This document shows, piece after piece, positions 51,386 through 61,052 of a DNA stretch of 64,000 nt. The notes under the pieces are model-generated. The model did no database searches and had not been told where the DNA came from. It saw only the letters and a list, made by a program, of their open reading frames with translations. The translations under genes and the position numbers were made by a program. The stretch's first letter is position 1. Every line of letters begins with the position of its first letter. The DNA lies in the NCBI GenBank assembly GCA_934120315.1, contig CAKOTX010000002.1:1-64000 (forward strand), in the 5' to 3' direction. Source of the stretch: an uncultured Clostridia bacterium. Lineage in GTDB: Bacteria; Bacillota; Clostridia; TANB77; CAG-508.

Positions 51386-52849
51386 ATGGAATTAAAAAAA
51401 ATATTAGTAGGATTAGATGGATTAAAAGCAAAAGGAAGTCTAGATGTTGATGTAAAACATTTAGATAGTAATTCAAAGAATATAAAAGAAGGAGATATGT
51501 TTGTTGCAATAAAAGGATTTAGTGTAGATGGACATCAATATATAAATGATGCTATAAAAGCTGGGGCAAAAGTTGTAATGGTACAAGAAGGATGTGACTT
51601 AAAAGCAATAAGTTTACCAGAAGATGTTACATTAATAATGGCAAAGGATACAAGAGAAGCATTAGCGATATGCAGTTGTAATTTTTATGATAATCCATCA
51701 AGAAAATTTAAATTGATAGGAGTAACAGGTACAAAAGGAAAAACAACTACAACATTTATGATAAAAGAAATCTTAGAAAAAGCTGGACATAAAGTAGGAT
51801 TAATAGGAACAATAGCAACATATATTAATGGAAAGATGATTTCTGAAAGTAGTAGAACAACACCAGAAAGTTTGGAACTTCAAAAAACATTTGCAGATAT
51901 GGCTGAGGCTGGAATTGAATATGCTGTTATGGAAGTATCTTCACAAAGTTTAAAATTACATAGAGTAGATGGATGTAATTTTGATATAGTAGTTTTCACA
52001 AACTTTTCAGAAGATCATATTAGTGAAAAAGAACATCCAAATATGGAAGATTATTTTAATTCAAAATTAAAATTATTTGAAATGTGTGATAATGGAATAA
52101 TTAATGTTGACGATTTGCAAGTAGCAAAAGTTCCAAAACTATTTCCAAATAGTACAATAATGACATATGGAATTGATAACTATTGTGAAATTTTGGCAAA
52201 AGATATAACAATAACAAATTCATATGTAGATTTTAGAGTAAAAGTATCTGATAGAAATGAAAGAGTAAAAGTTGATATACCAGGAAGATTTAGTGTGTAT
52301 AATGCACTTGCAGCAATATGTGTTGCAAAAAAGATTGGAGTTCCATCAGATAAAGTAATAGAAGCATTAGCAGATATCAAGGTTCCAGGAAGATCAGAAA
52401 TGGTACCAAATAAAAAAGAGATACCAATTATGATAGATTATGCACATTCTCCAGAAAGTTTGCAAAATATATTATCAGCAGTAAAAAGTTATACAAGAGG
52501 AAGAGTAATATCTGTATTTGGATGTGGAGGAGATAGAGATAAAACTAAGAGACCAATAATGGGAGAAATATCTGGAAGAATTGCAGATTTTACATTCATA
52601 ACATCAGATAATCCACGTACAGAAGAACCAGAAGAAATTGTTAGAGAAATAGAAGAAGGAATTAAAAAGACAAAAGGAAATTATAAAGTAGTAGTTGATA
52701 GAACAGAAGCAATAAAAGAAGCAATAAATATGGCTACAAAATTAGATATAATAGTTCTTGCAGGAAAAGGGCATGAACCATATCAAGAAATAAATGGAAA
52801 AAAATATCCATTTGATGAAAGAATAATTGTAAAAGAAATCATAGGATAA
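51386..52849 (+). CDS. murE: UDP-MurNAc-tripeptide synthetase (meso-DAP adding)
   Basis: 487 aa ligase adding the third amino acid to UDP-MurNAc-L-Ala-D-Glu. ATP loop GVTGTKGKTTTT, the carbamylated-Lys region and DNPRTEEPEEI are visible. The DNPR motif is characteristic of meso-diaminopimelate-specific MurE, so the organism probably has DAP-type peptidoglycan. AGGAG precedes ATG; the leader has GCCTA/TAGGC. First gene of murE-mraY-ftsW-murG. Confidence 0.95.
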   Translation: MELKKILVGLDGLKAKGSLDVDVKHLDSNSKNIKEGDMFVAIKGFSVDGHQYINDAIKAGAKVVMVQEGCDLKAISLPEDVTLIMAKDTREALAICSCNFYDNPSRKFKLIGVTGTKGKTTTTFMIKEILEKAGHKVGLIGTIATYINGKMISESSRTTPESLELQKTFADMAEAGIEYAVMEVSSQSLKLHRVDGCNFDIVVFTNFSEDHISEKEHPNMEDYFNSKLKLFEMCDNGIINVDDLQVAKVPKLFPNSTIMTYGIDNYCEILAKDITITNSYVDFRVKVSDRNERVKVDIPGRFSVYNALAAICVAKKIGVPSDKVIEALADIKVPGRSEMVPNKKEIPIMIDYAHSPESLQNILSAVKSYTRGRVISVFGCGGDRDKTKRPIMGEISGRIADFTFITSDNPRTEEPEEIVREIEEGIKKTKGNYKVVVDRTEAIKEAINMATKLDIIVLAGKGHEPYQEINGKKYPFDERIIVKEIIG

Positions 52850-52871
52850 AATATAAGAAAGGTTGATAAAA

Positions 52872-53849
52872 TTGGAATTTCAAATAAATATATTATTATT
52901 ATCATTTGCCATAACAGTAATTTTAGGATTTATGATAGTGCCAATATTAAGAAAATTAAAAGTTGGGCAAATAGAAAGAAGTGACGGACCAGAATCTCAT
53001 TTAAAAAAACAAGGAACACCAACAATGGGTGGAATTATTATGATGCTTGGAATAATTATTATAACTATTGGAGCATATATATATTATAAATCAAGAGATT
53101 TAACATTAGCTAAAAATTTGTTACCTATATTAGGATTGACAATAGGATTTGGAGTTATAGGATTTATAGATGACTTTAAAAAATTAGTATTAAAAAATAC
53201 AAAAGGATTAAGTCCAAGTTTGAAAATGTTAGGATTATTGATTATATCAGTAATTTATGTATTGTATTTAATTAATGGACTAAATTTAGGAACAGAAATG
53301 TATTTACCTATAGTAAAACAATATGTTACTTTACCAATTTATTTTTATATACCATTTGCTATTGTTGTAATACTTGCAACTACAAATGCAGTAAATTTAA
53401 CAGATGGAATAGACGGACTATCATCAAGCGTATGTACTATTATAATTACTTGTTTGACAATTATTGCAACAATATTTGAGGTAAAAGAAATAGTAGTCTT
53501 TGGAGCAATAGTTATAGGAGCAGTTTTAGGATTTTTAATGTTTAACATACACCCTGCAAAAGTGTTTATGGGAGATACAGGTTCACTATTTTTAGGAGGA
53601 GTAATTTCAGGAATTGCGTTATATTTAAAAATGCCACTAATATTATTAGTAATAGCAATTATTCCGGTAATAGAAACACTTTCTGTAATTATACAAGTAA
53701 CATATTTCAAGAAAACAGGAAAAAGAGTGTTCAAAATGGCACCAATACATCATCATTTTGAGCTATCAGGATGGAAAGAAAATCAAGTAGTTATTCTATT
53801 TAGTATAATTACTTTAGTAGTAAGTGTGATAGGACTACAAATAGTATAA
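52872..53849 (+). CDS. mraY: Phospho-MurNAc-pentapeptide transferase
   Basis: 325 aa, about ten membrane helices. Catalytic motifs: FIDDFKK, NLTDGIDGLSS, NIHPAKVFMGDTGSLFLGG and MAPIHHHFELSGW. It moves phospho-MurNAc-pentapeptide to undecaprenyl phosphate, giving lipid I. TTG 52872 is the start, 9 nt after AGAAAGG; an in-frame TTG at 52863 touches that site. 22 nt after murE. Confidence 0.95.
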   Translation: MEFQINILLLSFAITVILGFMIVPILRKLKVGQIERSDGPESHLKKQGTPTMGGIIMMLGIIIITIGAYIYYKSRDLTLAKNLLPILGLTIGFGVIGFIDDFKKLVLKNTKGLSPSLKMLGLLIISVIYVLYLINGLNLGTEMYLPIVKQYVTLPIYFYIPFAIVVILATTNAVNLTDGIDGLSSSVCTIIITCLTIIATIFEVKEIVVFGAIVIGAVLGFLMFNIHPAKVFMGDTGSLFLGGVISGIALYLKMPLILLVIAIIPVIETLSVIIQVTYFKKTGKRVFKMAPIHHHFELSGWKENQVVILFSIITLVVSVIGLQIV

Positions 53850-53866
53850 AAGTAAAGGAGATAGAA

Positions 53867-55036
53867 ATGGCAAAGAAAAAGAATAAAATGGAAGGATTTT
53901 CTAGCTTTTTAAATAACTCAGTAGATTTTACTTTACTAATAACAGTACTATTGTTGTTGGCATTAGGATTAATAATGGTGCTATCAGCGAGTGCACCAAC
54001 TGCAGCTGCAAAAAATAATAATAATAGCTATTATTATTTTATAAGACAATTAATTTTTGCAGTTATAGGATTATTTTTAATGTATATTATATCAAGAATA
54101 GATTATAGAATATACCAAAGATTTTATAAACATGCATGGTGGCTATCTATTATATTATTAGTTGCAGTATTTGCTTTTGGTAGTGATAGCCATGGTGCTA
54201 AAAGATGGATTGATTTAGGAATTATCACATTTCAACCATCAGAAATAGTAAAAATACTAATGATTATTTTTTATGCAGGAATACTTGTTAAAGATAGAGA
54301 AGAATTAGGAAGCTTTTGGAAAGGTATAGTAAAACATTTATTGTACTTAGTTCCGATTGCAGCTTTGCTTGTAATGGAACCACACGTAAGTACAACAATG
54401 GTTATAACGATTGTTGTATGTATTATGATGATAATGGCAGGATGCAAATTTTGGCAATTTATATTGTCAGGTATTATTGCTTTAACAGCAGCAGGAGGAG
54501 TAGCAACTGTATTGTATTATGCAAGCAGTTGGTTCCAAAAAAAGTTCCAATACATAGTAACTAGATTTATTACATTTACAGATCCTTGGCAAGATGCGAC
54601 AGGAAAAGGCTGGCAGATTATTCAAAGTTTATATGCAATAGGTTCAGGTGGATTGTTTGGAGTTGGATTAGGAGAAAGTAAGCAAAAATATTTATATTTA
54701 TCAGAACCATACAATGACTTTATTTTTTCTGTATTAGCAGAAGAATTAGGTTTTGTTGGGTGTTTATTAGTTTTTGTGTTATTTGCTTTCTTTATTTGGA
54801 GAGGAGTTTTAATTGCAATGAGAGCTCCAGATATGTTTGGAAGCTTAGTAGCAATTGGAATAACAGCATTAGTTGGAGTGCAAGTAATAATAAATGTAGC
54901 AGTAGTTACATCATCAATGCCAGTTACAGGTATGCAATTACCATTCTTTAGTTATGGTGGTACAGCATTAGCTCTGTTACTGTGTGAAGTTGGAATTCTG
55001 CTTAGTATATCAAGGGCAGGAAATAAGGCTAATTAG
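53867..55036 (+). CDS. ftsW: Peptidoglycan glycosyltransferase FtsW (SEDS family)
   Basis: 389 aa, about ten membrane helices. SEDS motifs: PSEIVKI, GKGWQIIQSLYAIGSGGLFGVGLGESKQKYLYLSEPYNDFIFSVLAEELGF and GMQLPFFSYGG. It polymerises lipid II at the septum with a class B PBP. In this gene order FtsW rather than RodA or SpoVE is likely, although SpoVE cannot be excluded. Follows mraY by 17 nt. Confidence 0.92.
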   Translation: MAKKKNKMEGFSSFLNNSVDFTLLITVLLLLALGLIMVLSASAPTAAAKNNNNSYYYFIRQLIFAVIGLFLMYIISRIDYRIYQRFYKHAWWLSIILLVAVFAFGSDSHGAKRWIDLGIITFQPSEIVKILMIIFYAGILVKDREELGSFWKGIVKHLLYLVPIAALLVMEPHVSTTMVITIVVCIMMIMAGCKFWQFILSGIIALTAAGGVATVLYYASSWFQKKFQYIVTRFITFTDPWQDATGKGWQIIQSLYAIGSGGLFGVGLGESKQKYLYLSEPYNDFIFSVLAEELGFVGCLLVFVLFAFFIWRGVLIAMRAPDMFGSLVAIGITALVGVQVIINVAVVTSSMPVTGMQLPFFSYGGTALALLLCEVGILLSISRAGNKAN

Positions 55037-55048
55037 AAAGGAACAAAA

Positions 55049-56170
55049 ATGAGAGTTATTATAGCAGCGGCAGGAACTGGTGGACATATAAATCCAGGTC
55101 TTGCAATAGCAAATAAAATAAAAGAAGAAGAACCAGATTCAGAAATAATATTTATAGGAACACCAAGAGGACTAGAAAATGATTTAGTTCCAAGAGCTGG
55201 ATATGGATTAAAAAAGATAAATGCATATGGATTAAGTAAAAAAATATCAATAGACAACTTGAAAAAAATATGTTCAACAATATCTGCAACAGGTGATGCA
55301 AAAAAAATAATAAAAGAATTTAAGCCAGATGTTGTAGTTGGAGCTGGAGGATATATTTGTGGACCAGTAGTTTGGGCTGCAAAGAAAATGAAAGTTCCAG
55401 TAGTATTGCATGAAAGTAATGCATTTCCTGGAAAAGCAGTAAAAGTATTATCCAAAAAGGCAGACACTGTTTTAATATCTTTTGAAGAAGCACGTTCTAG
55501 AATACCAAATGCTAAAAATATAGTATTTACAGGTACACCAGTAAAAATAGAAAAAAGAGAATATTCAGCAGAAGAAAAAAACAAAATATTACAAACAGTT
55601 AATTTAGATTCTAAGTTTCCTATTGTTCTAGTGTTTGGCGGAAGTCAAGGAGCTCAAAAGATTAATGAAGCAATAATAGGAATTATAGAAAATAAAATGA
55701 ACAAAGATTATCAAATAATGTGGGCAACAGGTCCAAAACAATATGAGATAATAAAAAATGAACTAGCACAAAAAAACATAGATATTGAAAAAATAGACAA
55801 TGCCAAAATTGTGCCATATATATATAATATGGAAGAAATAATGAATGTTTCTAATATTATAGTAGCAAGAAGTGGAGCGATGACAATAACAGAAATATCA
55901 AATTTAGGAAAGCCATCAATATTAATTCCACTTCCAAATGTAAGCCAAGACCATCAAACATATAATGCAAAAGTTTTAGAAAATGTTGGAGCAGCAAAAA
56001 TAATAAAAAATGATGAATTAAAAAAGGAAAATTTAAATGAAGAAATAGAAAAAATAATAAAAAATCCAGAATTGATGCATAAAATGGAAGAAAAAGCTAT
56101 TTCTAAATCAGTAAAAAATGTACAAGACAAAATATATAAAGAAATAAAAAAAGTAGTTAAGGCTAAATAA
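55049..56170 (+). CDS. murG: UDP-GlcNAc:lipid I N-acetylglucosaminyltransferase
   Basis: 373 aa, GT-B fold. GTGGHINPGLA near the start, HESNAFPGKA, FGGSQGAQKIN, and the UDP-GlcNAc site with RSGAMTITEI…PSILIPLPNVSQDHQ. It adds GlcNAc to lipid I to give lipid II. AAAGGA precedes ATG; 12 nt after ftsW. It completes the lipid part of the murE-murG cluster. Confidence 0.96.
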   Translation: MRVIIAAAGTGGHINPGLAIANKIKEEEPDSEIIFIGTPRGLENDLVPRAGYGLKKINAYGLSKKISIDNLKKICSTISATGDAKKIIKEFKPDVVVGAGGYICGPVVWAAKKMKVPVVLHESNAFPGKAVKVLSKKADTVLISFEEARSRIPNAKNIVFTGTPVKIEKREYSAEEKNKILQTVNLDSKFPIVLVFGGSQGAQKINEAIIGIIENKMNKDYQIMWATGPKQYEIIKNELAQKNIDIEKIDNAKIVPYIYNMEEIMNVSNIIVARSGAMTITEISNLGKPSILIPLPNVSQDHQTYNAKVLENVGAAKIIKNDELKKENLNEEIEKIIKNPELMHKMEEKAISKSVKNVQDKIYKEIKKVVKAK

Positions 56171-56188
56171 AAAGAAAGAGGTAATAAT

Positions 56189-57376
56189 ATGCAATTAACA
56201 GGAATTCAAATAGCAATGATAATAATTGTAGTAGATTTTATAATATTGTTAATTAGCGAAATACTAATGAAAAAGCACTTGACCAAAAAAATAATGTTTC
56301 CAAAAACAAGATTAATAAAAGGGTCTGGAGTAACAAATGATGATTTAGACATAAACAATAGTGTGTTTTTACATATGACAGATGGAATTATAGCATTTGA
56401 TAGAGATGGAAAAATAATATTAATAAATCCAGCTGCTCAAAAATTAATGAATGTATTACCAGAACATACTAATTTTGAAGATATTTTTGGAAGACTACAT
56501 TTAAATATAAACTTAGAGAAAATAATATATCTTGAAAACTGGACAAAAACAGAAGAAAGATTTCAAATTGAAGATAGATTTGTAAATGTATATTTTGCAC
56601 CATTCAAAAAAGAAAATGATAGAACAGTTGGTGTTATAGCAGTTATACAAGATATAACAGAACATGTAAAATTAGATAACATGAGAAAAGAATTTATTGC
56701 AGATGTATCACATGAATTAAAAACACCGATTACATCTATTATGGGATATGCAGACACATTATTAGAAGAAGAGTATGACAAAGAAACTCAAAGCAAGTTT
56801 TTAAATGTTATTGCATCAGAAGCAAGAAGAATGGCTAAATTGGTAACAGATTTATTAACACTTTCTAGAAATGATAGTAATAGAAATGTGGTAAGACCTG
56901 AACAATTTGACTTAGGGGAATTAGTAAAAAAATGCCAGGACAAGCTTGCAATTGAAATAAAAAAGAAGAATCATGAAGTAAAAAGCTTTGTAACAGCTGA
57001 TGTTCCACTAGTTTATGCAGACAAAGATGATATAGAAAGAGTAGTTTTAAATATATTAACAAATAGCATAAAATATACAAAAGAAGGTGGAGAAATCAAG
57101 ATATATGTAGGATTTGTATATAATGATGCATATATAAAAGTTTTTGATAATGGTATAGGAATTCCAGAAGAAGACTTAAACAGAATATTTGAAAGATTTT
57201 ATAGAGTGGACAAGGCTCGTAGTAGAGAAATGGGTGGAACTGGTTTAGGACTTTCAATAGCAAAAGACCTTCTTGATAGAAATGGTGGAAGTATTGATAT
57301 AAAGAGTGAAGTTGGAAAAGGAACAGAAGTAGTAATAAAAGTTCCAACCAAAGCAAAACAAGAAAAAGTGAACTAG
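56189..57376 (+). CDS. Sensor histidine kinase (PAS, HisKA, HATPase), orphan
   Basis: 395 aa. One N-terminal membrane helix (about 8-27), a PAS-like domain (about 60-170; HMTDGIIAFDRDGKIILINPAAQKLM), HisKA with FIADVSHELKTPITSI (His is the phospho-acceptor) and HATPase with NILTNSIKYTKEGG, FDNGIGIP and GGTGLGLSIAKDLL. Resembles PhoR/WalK kinases. No response regulator lies beside it; its place directly after murG suggests that it senses envelope state. 18 nt after murG. Confidence 0.92.
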   Translation: MQLTGIQIAMIIIVVDFIILLISEILMKKHLTKKIMFPKTRLIKGSGVTNDDLDINNSVFLHMTDGIIAFDRDGKIILINPAAQKLMNVLPEHTNFEDIFGRLHLNINLEKIIYLENWTKTEERFQIEDRFVNVYFAPFKKENDRTVGVIAVIQDITEHVKLDNMRKEFIADVSHELKTPITSIMGYADTLLEEEYDKETQSKFLNVIASEARRMAKLVTDLLTLSRNDSNRNVVRPEQFDLGELVKKCQDKLAIEIKKKNHEVKSFVTADVPLVYADKDDIERVVLNILTNSIKYTKEGGEIKIYVGFVYNDAYIKVFDNGIGIPEEDLNRIFERFYRVDKARSREMGGTGLGLSIAKDLLDRNGGSIDIKSEVGKGTEVVIKVPTKAKQEKVN

Positions 57377-57391
57377 TTTTATATAGAATAG

Positions 57392-57420
57392 TTGAAAAAA
57401 AGTTTGAAATAATGTATAAT
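57392..57420 (+). promoter_or_regulatory. lepB promoter
   Basis: TTGAAA (57392-57397), 17-nt spacer, TATAAT (57415-57420). Confidence 0.8.
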
Positions 57421-57468
57421 ATGAAAAGTTAAAAAACAAAAGATTAATTATAAGAAAAGGAGTAGATA

Positions 57469-58122
57469 ATGAAATCAACTTTAAGAGAAATAATAGAATG
57501 GCTAGTATGCATTATAGTTGCTGTAGCACTAGCTCTAGTAGTAAGATATTATATAGGAACTCCAACAATTGTACAACAAAGATCAATGTTTCCTACATTA
57601 AAAGAAAATGAAAGACTATGGTTAAACAGATGGGGAAGAACCACAAAAAAACTTCCAGAAAAAGGAGACATTATTACATTTGAAGCACCAAGTGTAACAA
57701 AAGTAGCAAAAGAAGATATAGATTTAAATAATCCTGTAGCTATTTACAAAAATGAACCACAAACACTTTTAGGAAAATTCTCTTATTATGTATTAGAAAG
57801 TGGAAAGAAAAGCTATATAAAAAGAGTAATAGCAGTGCCAGGAGATTATGTAGAAATAAAAAATGGCGGAGTATATATTAATGGTGAAAAATTACAAGAA
57901 GATTATTTACAACCAGGAGTAGTTACAGACATGGTTCAAGGAAATAGTGATGAAAGTTATTTTAACAATTTTACAGTACCAGATAATTGTGTATTTGCAA
58001 TGGGAGATAATAGACCAGGAAGTACAGATTGTAGATCATTTGGATGTATACCATTAGAAAAAATTGAAGGAAAAGTATTATTTAGATTTTGGCCATTTTC
58101 AAAATTTGGAGGAGTAAAGTAA
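57469..58122 (+). CDS. lepB: Signal peptidase I
   Basis: 217 aa. Membrane helix (about 13-30), catalytic Ser39 in QRSMFPTL and Lys118 in YIKRVIAVPGD; GDNRPGSTDCRSFG box E at about 183-197. Cuts signal peptides of exported proteins such as the surface proteins here. AGGAG precedes ATG. Followed after 3 nt by holB. Confidence 0.96.
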   Translation: MKSTLREIIEWLVCIIVAVALALVVRYYIGTPTIVQQRSMFPTLKENERLWLNRWGRTTKKLPEKGDIITFEAPSVTKVAKEDIDLNNPVAIYKNEPQTLLGKFSYYVLESGKKSYIKRVIAVPGDYVEIKNGGVYINGEKLQEDYLQPGVVTDMVQGNSDESYFNNFTVPDNCVFAMGDNRPGSTDCRSFGCIPLEKIEGKVLFRFWPFSKFGGVK

Positions 58123-58125
58123 ACT

Positions 58126-59019
58126 TTGTTTGAGAACATATTAGGTAATGAAAAAAATAAAGAAATATTAAAAAAATCAATAGAATTAAATAAAACATCA
58201 CATAGCTATTTATTTTGGGGAACAGAAGGAATTGGAAAAAAACTAATAGCTAAAGAAGTTGCTAAGAGAATATTATGTTTAGAGAAAAATATGAAAGATT
58301 GCAAATGTAAATCTTGTATAGAATTTGACTCTGATAATAATCCTGACTTCCAGTTGATAGAAGCTACAGATGGAAAAATAAAAATTGATCAAATCAGAGA
58401 AATGCAAAGAAAAATAGCAGAAAAACCAATAATATCAACACAAAAAGTCTATATAATAGATGATGCAGACACAATGACAACAGAGGCACAAAATTGTTTA
58501 TTAAAAACATTAGAGGAGCCACCAGAGTATATTACAATTATTTTAGTTTGTTCAAATGAAGACACAATGCTAAGTACTATAAAATCAAGATGTACAAGAA
58601 TGCATTTTGAGGCAATAGAAAATAGTGAGGTAAAAAAATTCATAAATACAAATTATCCAGATATTGAAATGAGTGATAAAATAATTGAATTGGCTCAAGG
58701 GAGTATTGGAAAAGCAATAAAATTAAATGGAAATAAGGAAGTATATGAAAATATAGAAAAAATCTTATTGAGTATGCAAACCAAAGATATAATAGATGTA
58801 ATACAAATGTCAGAAGGAATATACAAATCTAAAGAAGATATAAAATCAATATTAGAATATATGAATGTAATGCTTTTAGAACTAAGCAGACAAAATAAAA
58901 AATATATAAATTGTATAGAAATTGTAGAAGATACAAAGAAAAGGCTAAAAGCAAACAGTAATTATGATATGTGCATTGATAATTTATTATTTAATATGAA
59001 ATCTATCATAGCAAATTAG
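58126..59019 (+). CDS. holB: DNA polymerase III subunit delta'
   Basis: 297 aa clamp-loader subunit. TTG start, 11 nt after AGGAG. AAA+ features: WGTEGIGKKLIAKEVAKRIL (Walker A), zinc Cys cluster CLEKNMKDCKCKSC, IIDDADTMTTEAQNCLLKTLEEPPE (Walker B and sensor region). It is followed by ricT, as in many Firmicutes, where these genes form a cluster. Confidence 0.93.
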   Translation: MFENILGNEKNKEILKKSIELNKTSHSYLFWGTEGIGKKLIAKEVAKRILCLEKNMKDCKCKSCIEFDSDNNPDFQLIEATDGKIKIDQIREMQRKIAEKPIISTQKVYIIDDADTMTTEAQNCLLKTLEEPPEYITIILVCSNEDTMLSTIKSRCTRMHFEAIENSEVKKFINTNYPDIEMSDKIIELAQGSIGKAIKLNGNKEVYENIEKILLSMQTKDIIDVIQMSEGIYKSKEDIKSILEYMNVMLLELSRQNKKYINCIEIVEDTKKRLKANSNYDMCIDNLLFNMKSIIAN

Positions 59020-59032
59020 AAAGGACAATTAA

Positions 59033-59947
59033 ATGAAAAGAATAATAGGGGTTAGATTTAAGAGATTAGGAAAAATATATTTTTTTGATCCAAAATGGTT
59101 AGAAGTAAAAAAAGGCGAAAGCGTAATAGTTGAAACAGCTCAAGGCGAAGAAATAGCAGAAGTAGTGGTACCAAATAGAATGATAGAAGAAGAAAAAGTA
59201 GTAGCACCTTTGAAAAAAGTGCTTAGACTTGCATCTCCTAGAGATATAAAACATGCAGAAGAATGTAAGAAAAAAGAAAAAGAAGCATTTGAGTTATGCA
59301 ACAAGAAAATTAAAGAACATAATTTACAAATGACATTAACAGATGTTGAATATAAATTTGACAATAGTAAGATTTTATTTTACTTTACAGCAGATGGAAG
59401 AGTAGATTTTAGAGATTTAGTAAAAGATTTAGCTGCAATTTATAAAACAAGAATAGAATTAAGACAAATAGGTGTAAGAGATGAAGTAAAAAGAATTGGT
59501 GGAAATGGAGTATGTGGTAGAGAATTATGCTGTTGCTCATTTTTAAGTGATTTTGAAACTGTATCAATAAAAATGGCAAAAGAACAAAATATATCATTAA
59601 ATCCATCAAAAATTTCAGGAAATTGTGGAAGATTAATGTGTTGCTTGAAATATGAACAAGAAGTTTATGAAGAAAAACTAAAAAAATTACCTAATATTGG
59701 AGCAATTGTAAAAACACCAGATGGCAAAGGCGAAGTAGAGGGACTTGAAACTTTAAAAGAAACAGTAAAAGTAAGAATAAAAGATGGCGAAATATTTAAA
59801 ATAAAGAAATATGATGCTAAAGATATTACTGTATTAAAAGATGTTGCAAAAGAACAATCTGATACAGAAGAAAAAGAATATCAAAAAGAACTTAAAGAAT
59901 TAGAAAATTTAGAAAAAGAAGATTCGAAAATAAAGAATAATAATTAA
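59033..59947 (+). CDS. ricT: PSP1-domain protein RicT/YaaT
   Basis: 304 aa. PSP1 domain with GVRFKRLGKIYFFDP, VETAQGEEIAEVV and the Cys-rich core GGNGVCGRELCCCSFLSDFETVSIKMAKEQNISLNPSKISGNCGRLMCCLKYE. In Bacillus RicT joins RicA and RicF in a complex with iron-sulfur clusters that affects Spo0A phosphorylation, RNase Y and sporulation. Acidic C-terminal tail. Follows holB by 13 nt. Confidence 0.93.
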   Translation: MKRIIGVRFKRLGKIYFFDPKWLEVKKGESVIVETAQGEEIAEVVVPNRMIEEEKVVAPLKKVLRLASPRDIKHAEECKKKEKEAFELCNKKIKEHNLQMTLTDVEYKFDNSKILFYFTADGRVDFRDLVKDLAAIYKTRIELRQIGVRDEVKRIGGNGVCGRELCCCSFLSDFETVSIKMAKEQNISLNPSKISGNCGRLMCCLKYEQEVYEEKLKKLPNIGAIVKTPDGKGEVEGLETLKETVKVRIKDGEIFKIKKYDAKDITVLKDVAKEQSDTEEKEYQKELKELENLEKEDSKIKNNN

Positions 59948-59970
59948 GTTGGCGAAGGGTGGTGAGATAA

Positions 59971-60150
59971 ATGGCATATAGAATTCAATGCGATAAATGT
60001 ATAAGCTGTGGGGCTTGTGCAGCAGCATGTCCAGTAGGATGCATATCACAAGGTGAAACTTGTTTTGTAATAGACGAATCAGCTTGTATTGAGTGTGGAA
60101 CATGTGCAGGCGTTTGCCCAGTAGAAGCACCAGAACTTGCTAATGATTAA
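59971..60150 (+). CDS. 2[4Fe-4S] ferredoxin, 59 aa
   Basis: ATG 59971 follows GGTGGTGAG. Two cluster motifs: CDKCISCGACAAACPVGC (CxxCxxCxxxCP) and CIECGTCAGVCPVEAP. Clostridial-type ferredoxin, an electron carrier for fermentative metabolism such as pyruvate:ferredoxin oxidoreductase and hydrogenase. It is 20 nt downstream of ricT and ended by a terminator; too short for many gene callers. Confidence 0.95.
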   Translation: MAYRIQCDKCISCGACAAACPVGCISQGETCFVIDESACIECGTCAGVCPVEAPELAND

Positions 60151-60166
60151 TGTAAATTTTGTATCG

Positions 60167-60208
60167 GAGATTTTTTTGACAATAGTGTCAAAGGAATCTC
60201 TGTTTTTT
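60167..60208 (+). terminator. Terminator after the ferredoxin gene
   Basis: GAGATT-TTTGAC pairs with GTCAAA-AATCTC, followed by TGTTTTTT. Confidence 0.85.
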
Positions 60209-60258
60209 ATTTATCACAAACCTTTAATATAAATAATAAAATATTAAGGGGGATAAAA

Positions 60259-60576
60259 ATGTTTTGTAGAAGATGCTGTAGAGGCTTACAAAAGTGGGAT
60301 ATAACATCAAATGAATTAAATACTAAAATACAACAAGGAGCAATTGTTTTAGATGTACGAAGTCCTCAAGAATATAGAGAAGAGCATATTCCAGGGGCAA
60401 TAAATATACCTGAATATGAAATAAGAAAAAGAGTTTTTAATGAAATACCTAAGTTAAATCAATTAATAGTAACATATTGTGAATATGGTGGAAGAAGTAG
60501 AAATGTATGTTATGAATTAAGACGAATGGGATATTCAAATGTATTTAATTTATATGGTGGCTTAAATGAAATGTAA
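60259..60576 (+). CDS. Rhodanese-domain protein
   Basis: 105 aa. Cys-rich start (MFCRRCCRGLQKW), then a single rhodanese domain with VLDVRSPQEYREEHIPGAINIPEYE and active-site Cys in VTYCEYGGRSRNV. Rhodaneses move sulfane sulfur; a free single-domain protein usually serves sulfur delivery or detoxification. AGGGGG precedes ATG. Stand-alone gene. The Cys-rich start is unusual and could bind a metal or carry sulfur. Confidence 0.92.
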   Translation: MFCRRCCRGLQKWDITSNELNTKIQQGAIVLDVRSPQEYREEHIPGAINIPEYEIRKRVFNEIPKLNQLIVTYCEYGGRSRNVCYELRRMGYSNVFNLYGGLNEM

Positions 60577-60631
60577 AAAAATGTTATAAAAATACAATAA
60601 TTGAATATAAATAAAAAGGGAGGGATACTAT

Positions 60632-60982
60632 ATGAACATATTAAAAGGAGTGATTATTTCACTTATATTTACAATTGTTTTTTTATTTATATTCTCTATT
60701 GTATTAACATATACAGATATAAGTGAAAAATTTATAACACCAGTTATTATTGTTATAACAGCAATTAGTATATTATTAGGAAGTTCAATTGGAAACTTTA
60801 AAGCAAATAGAAATGGCTTATTAAATGGAGCTATAATAGGTGGAATATATATTTTGGGGATATATTTACTATCAGGAATTATTAATAATTCATTTGCATT
60901 ATCAGTGCCATCTATAATAGTAATAGTTACAGGAATGATATGTGGAATGTTTGGAGGCGTTATAGGAGTAAATAAGGCGTAA
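60632..60982 (+). CDS. TIGR04086-family membrane protein
   Basis: 116 aa with four predicted membrane helices (about 5-25, 35-52, 65-83, 88-112). The glycine-rich pattern (LLNGAIIGGIYILGIYLLSGI…GMICGMFGGVIGVN) matches the TIGR04086 family of small Firmicute membrane proteins of unknown function. GGAGGG precedes ATG. No neighbour explains it. Confidence 0.82.
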   Translation: MNILKGVIISLIFTIVFLFIFSIVLTYTDISEKFITPVIIVITAISILLGSSIGNFKANRNGLLNGAIIGGIYILGIYLLSGIINNSFALSVPSIIVIVTGMICGMFGGVIGVNKA

Positions 60983-60999
60983 AAAAATATAAAAAAGTG

Positions 61000-61028
61000 T
61001 TGATATTTTTGGAAAAATAGGGTAAAAT
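61000..61028 (+). promoter_or_regulatory. Promoter of the HD hydrolase / secDF group
   Basis: TTGATA (61000-61005), 17-nt spacer, TAAAAT (61023-61028). Confidence 0.65.
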
Positions 61029-61052
61029 CTATACAGGCAAAAGGAGGCAGGT

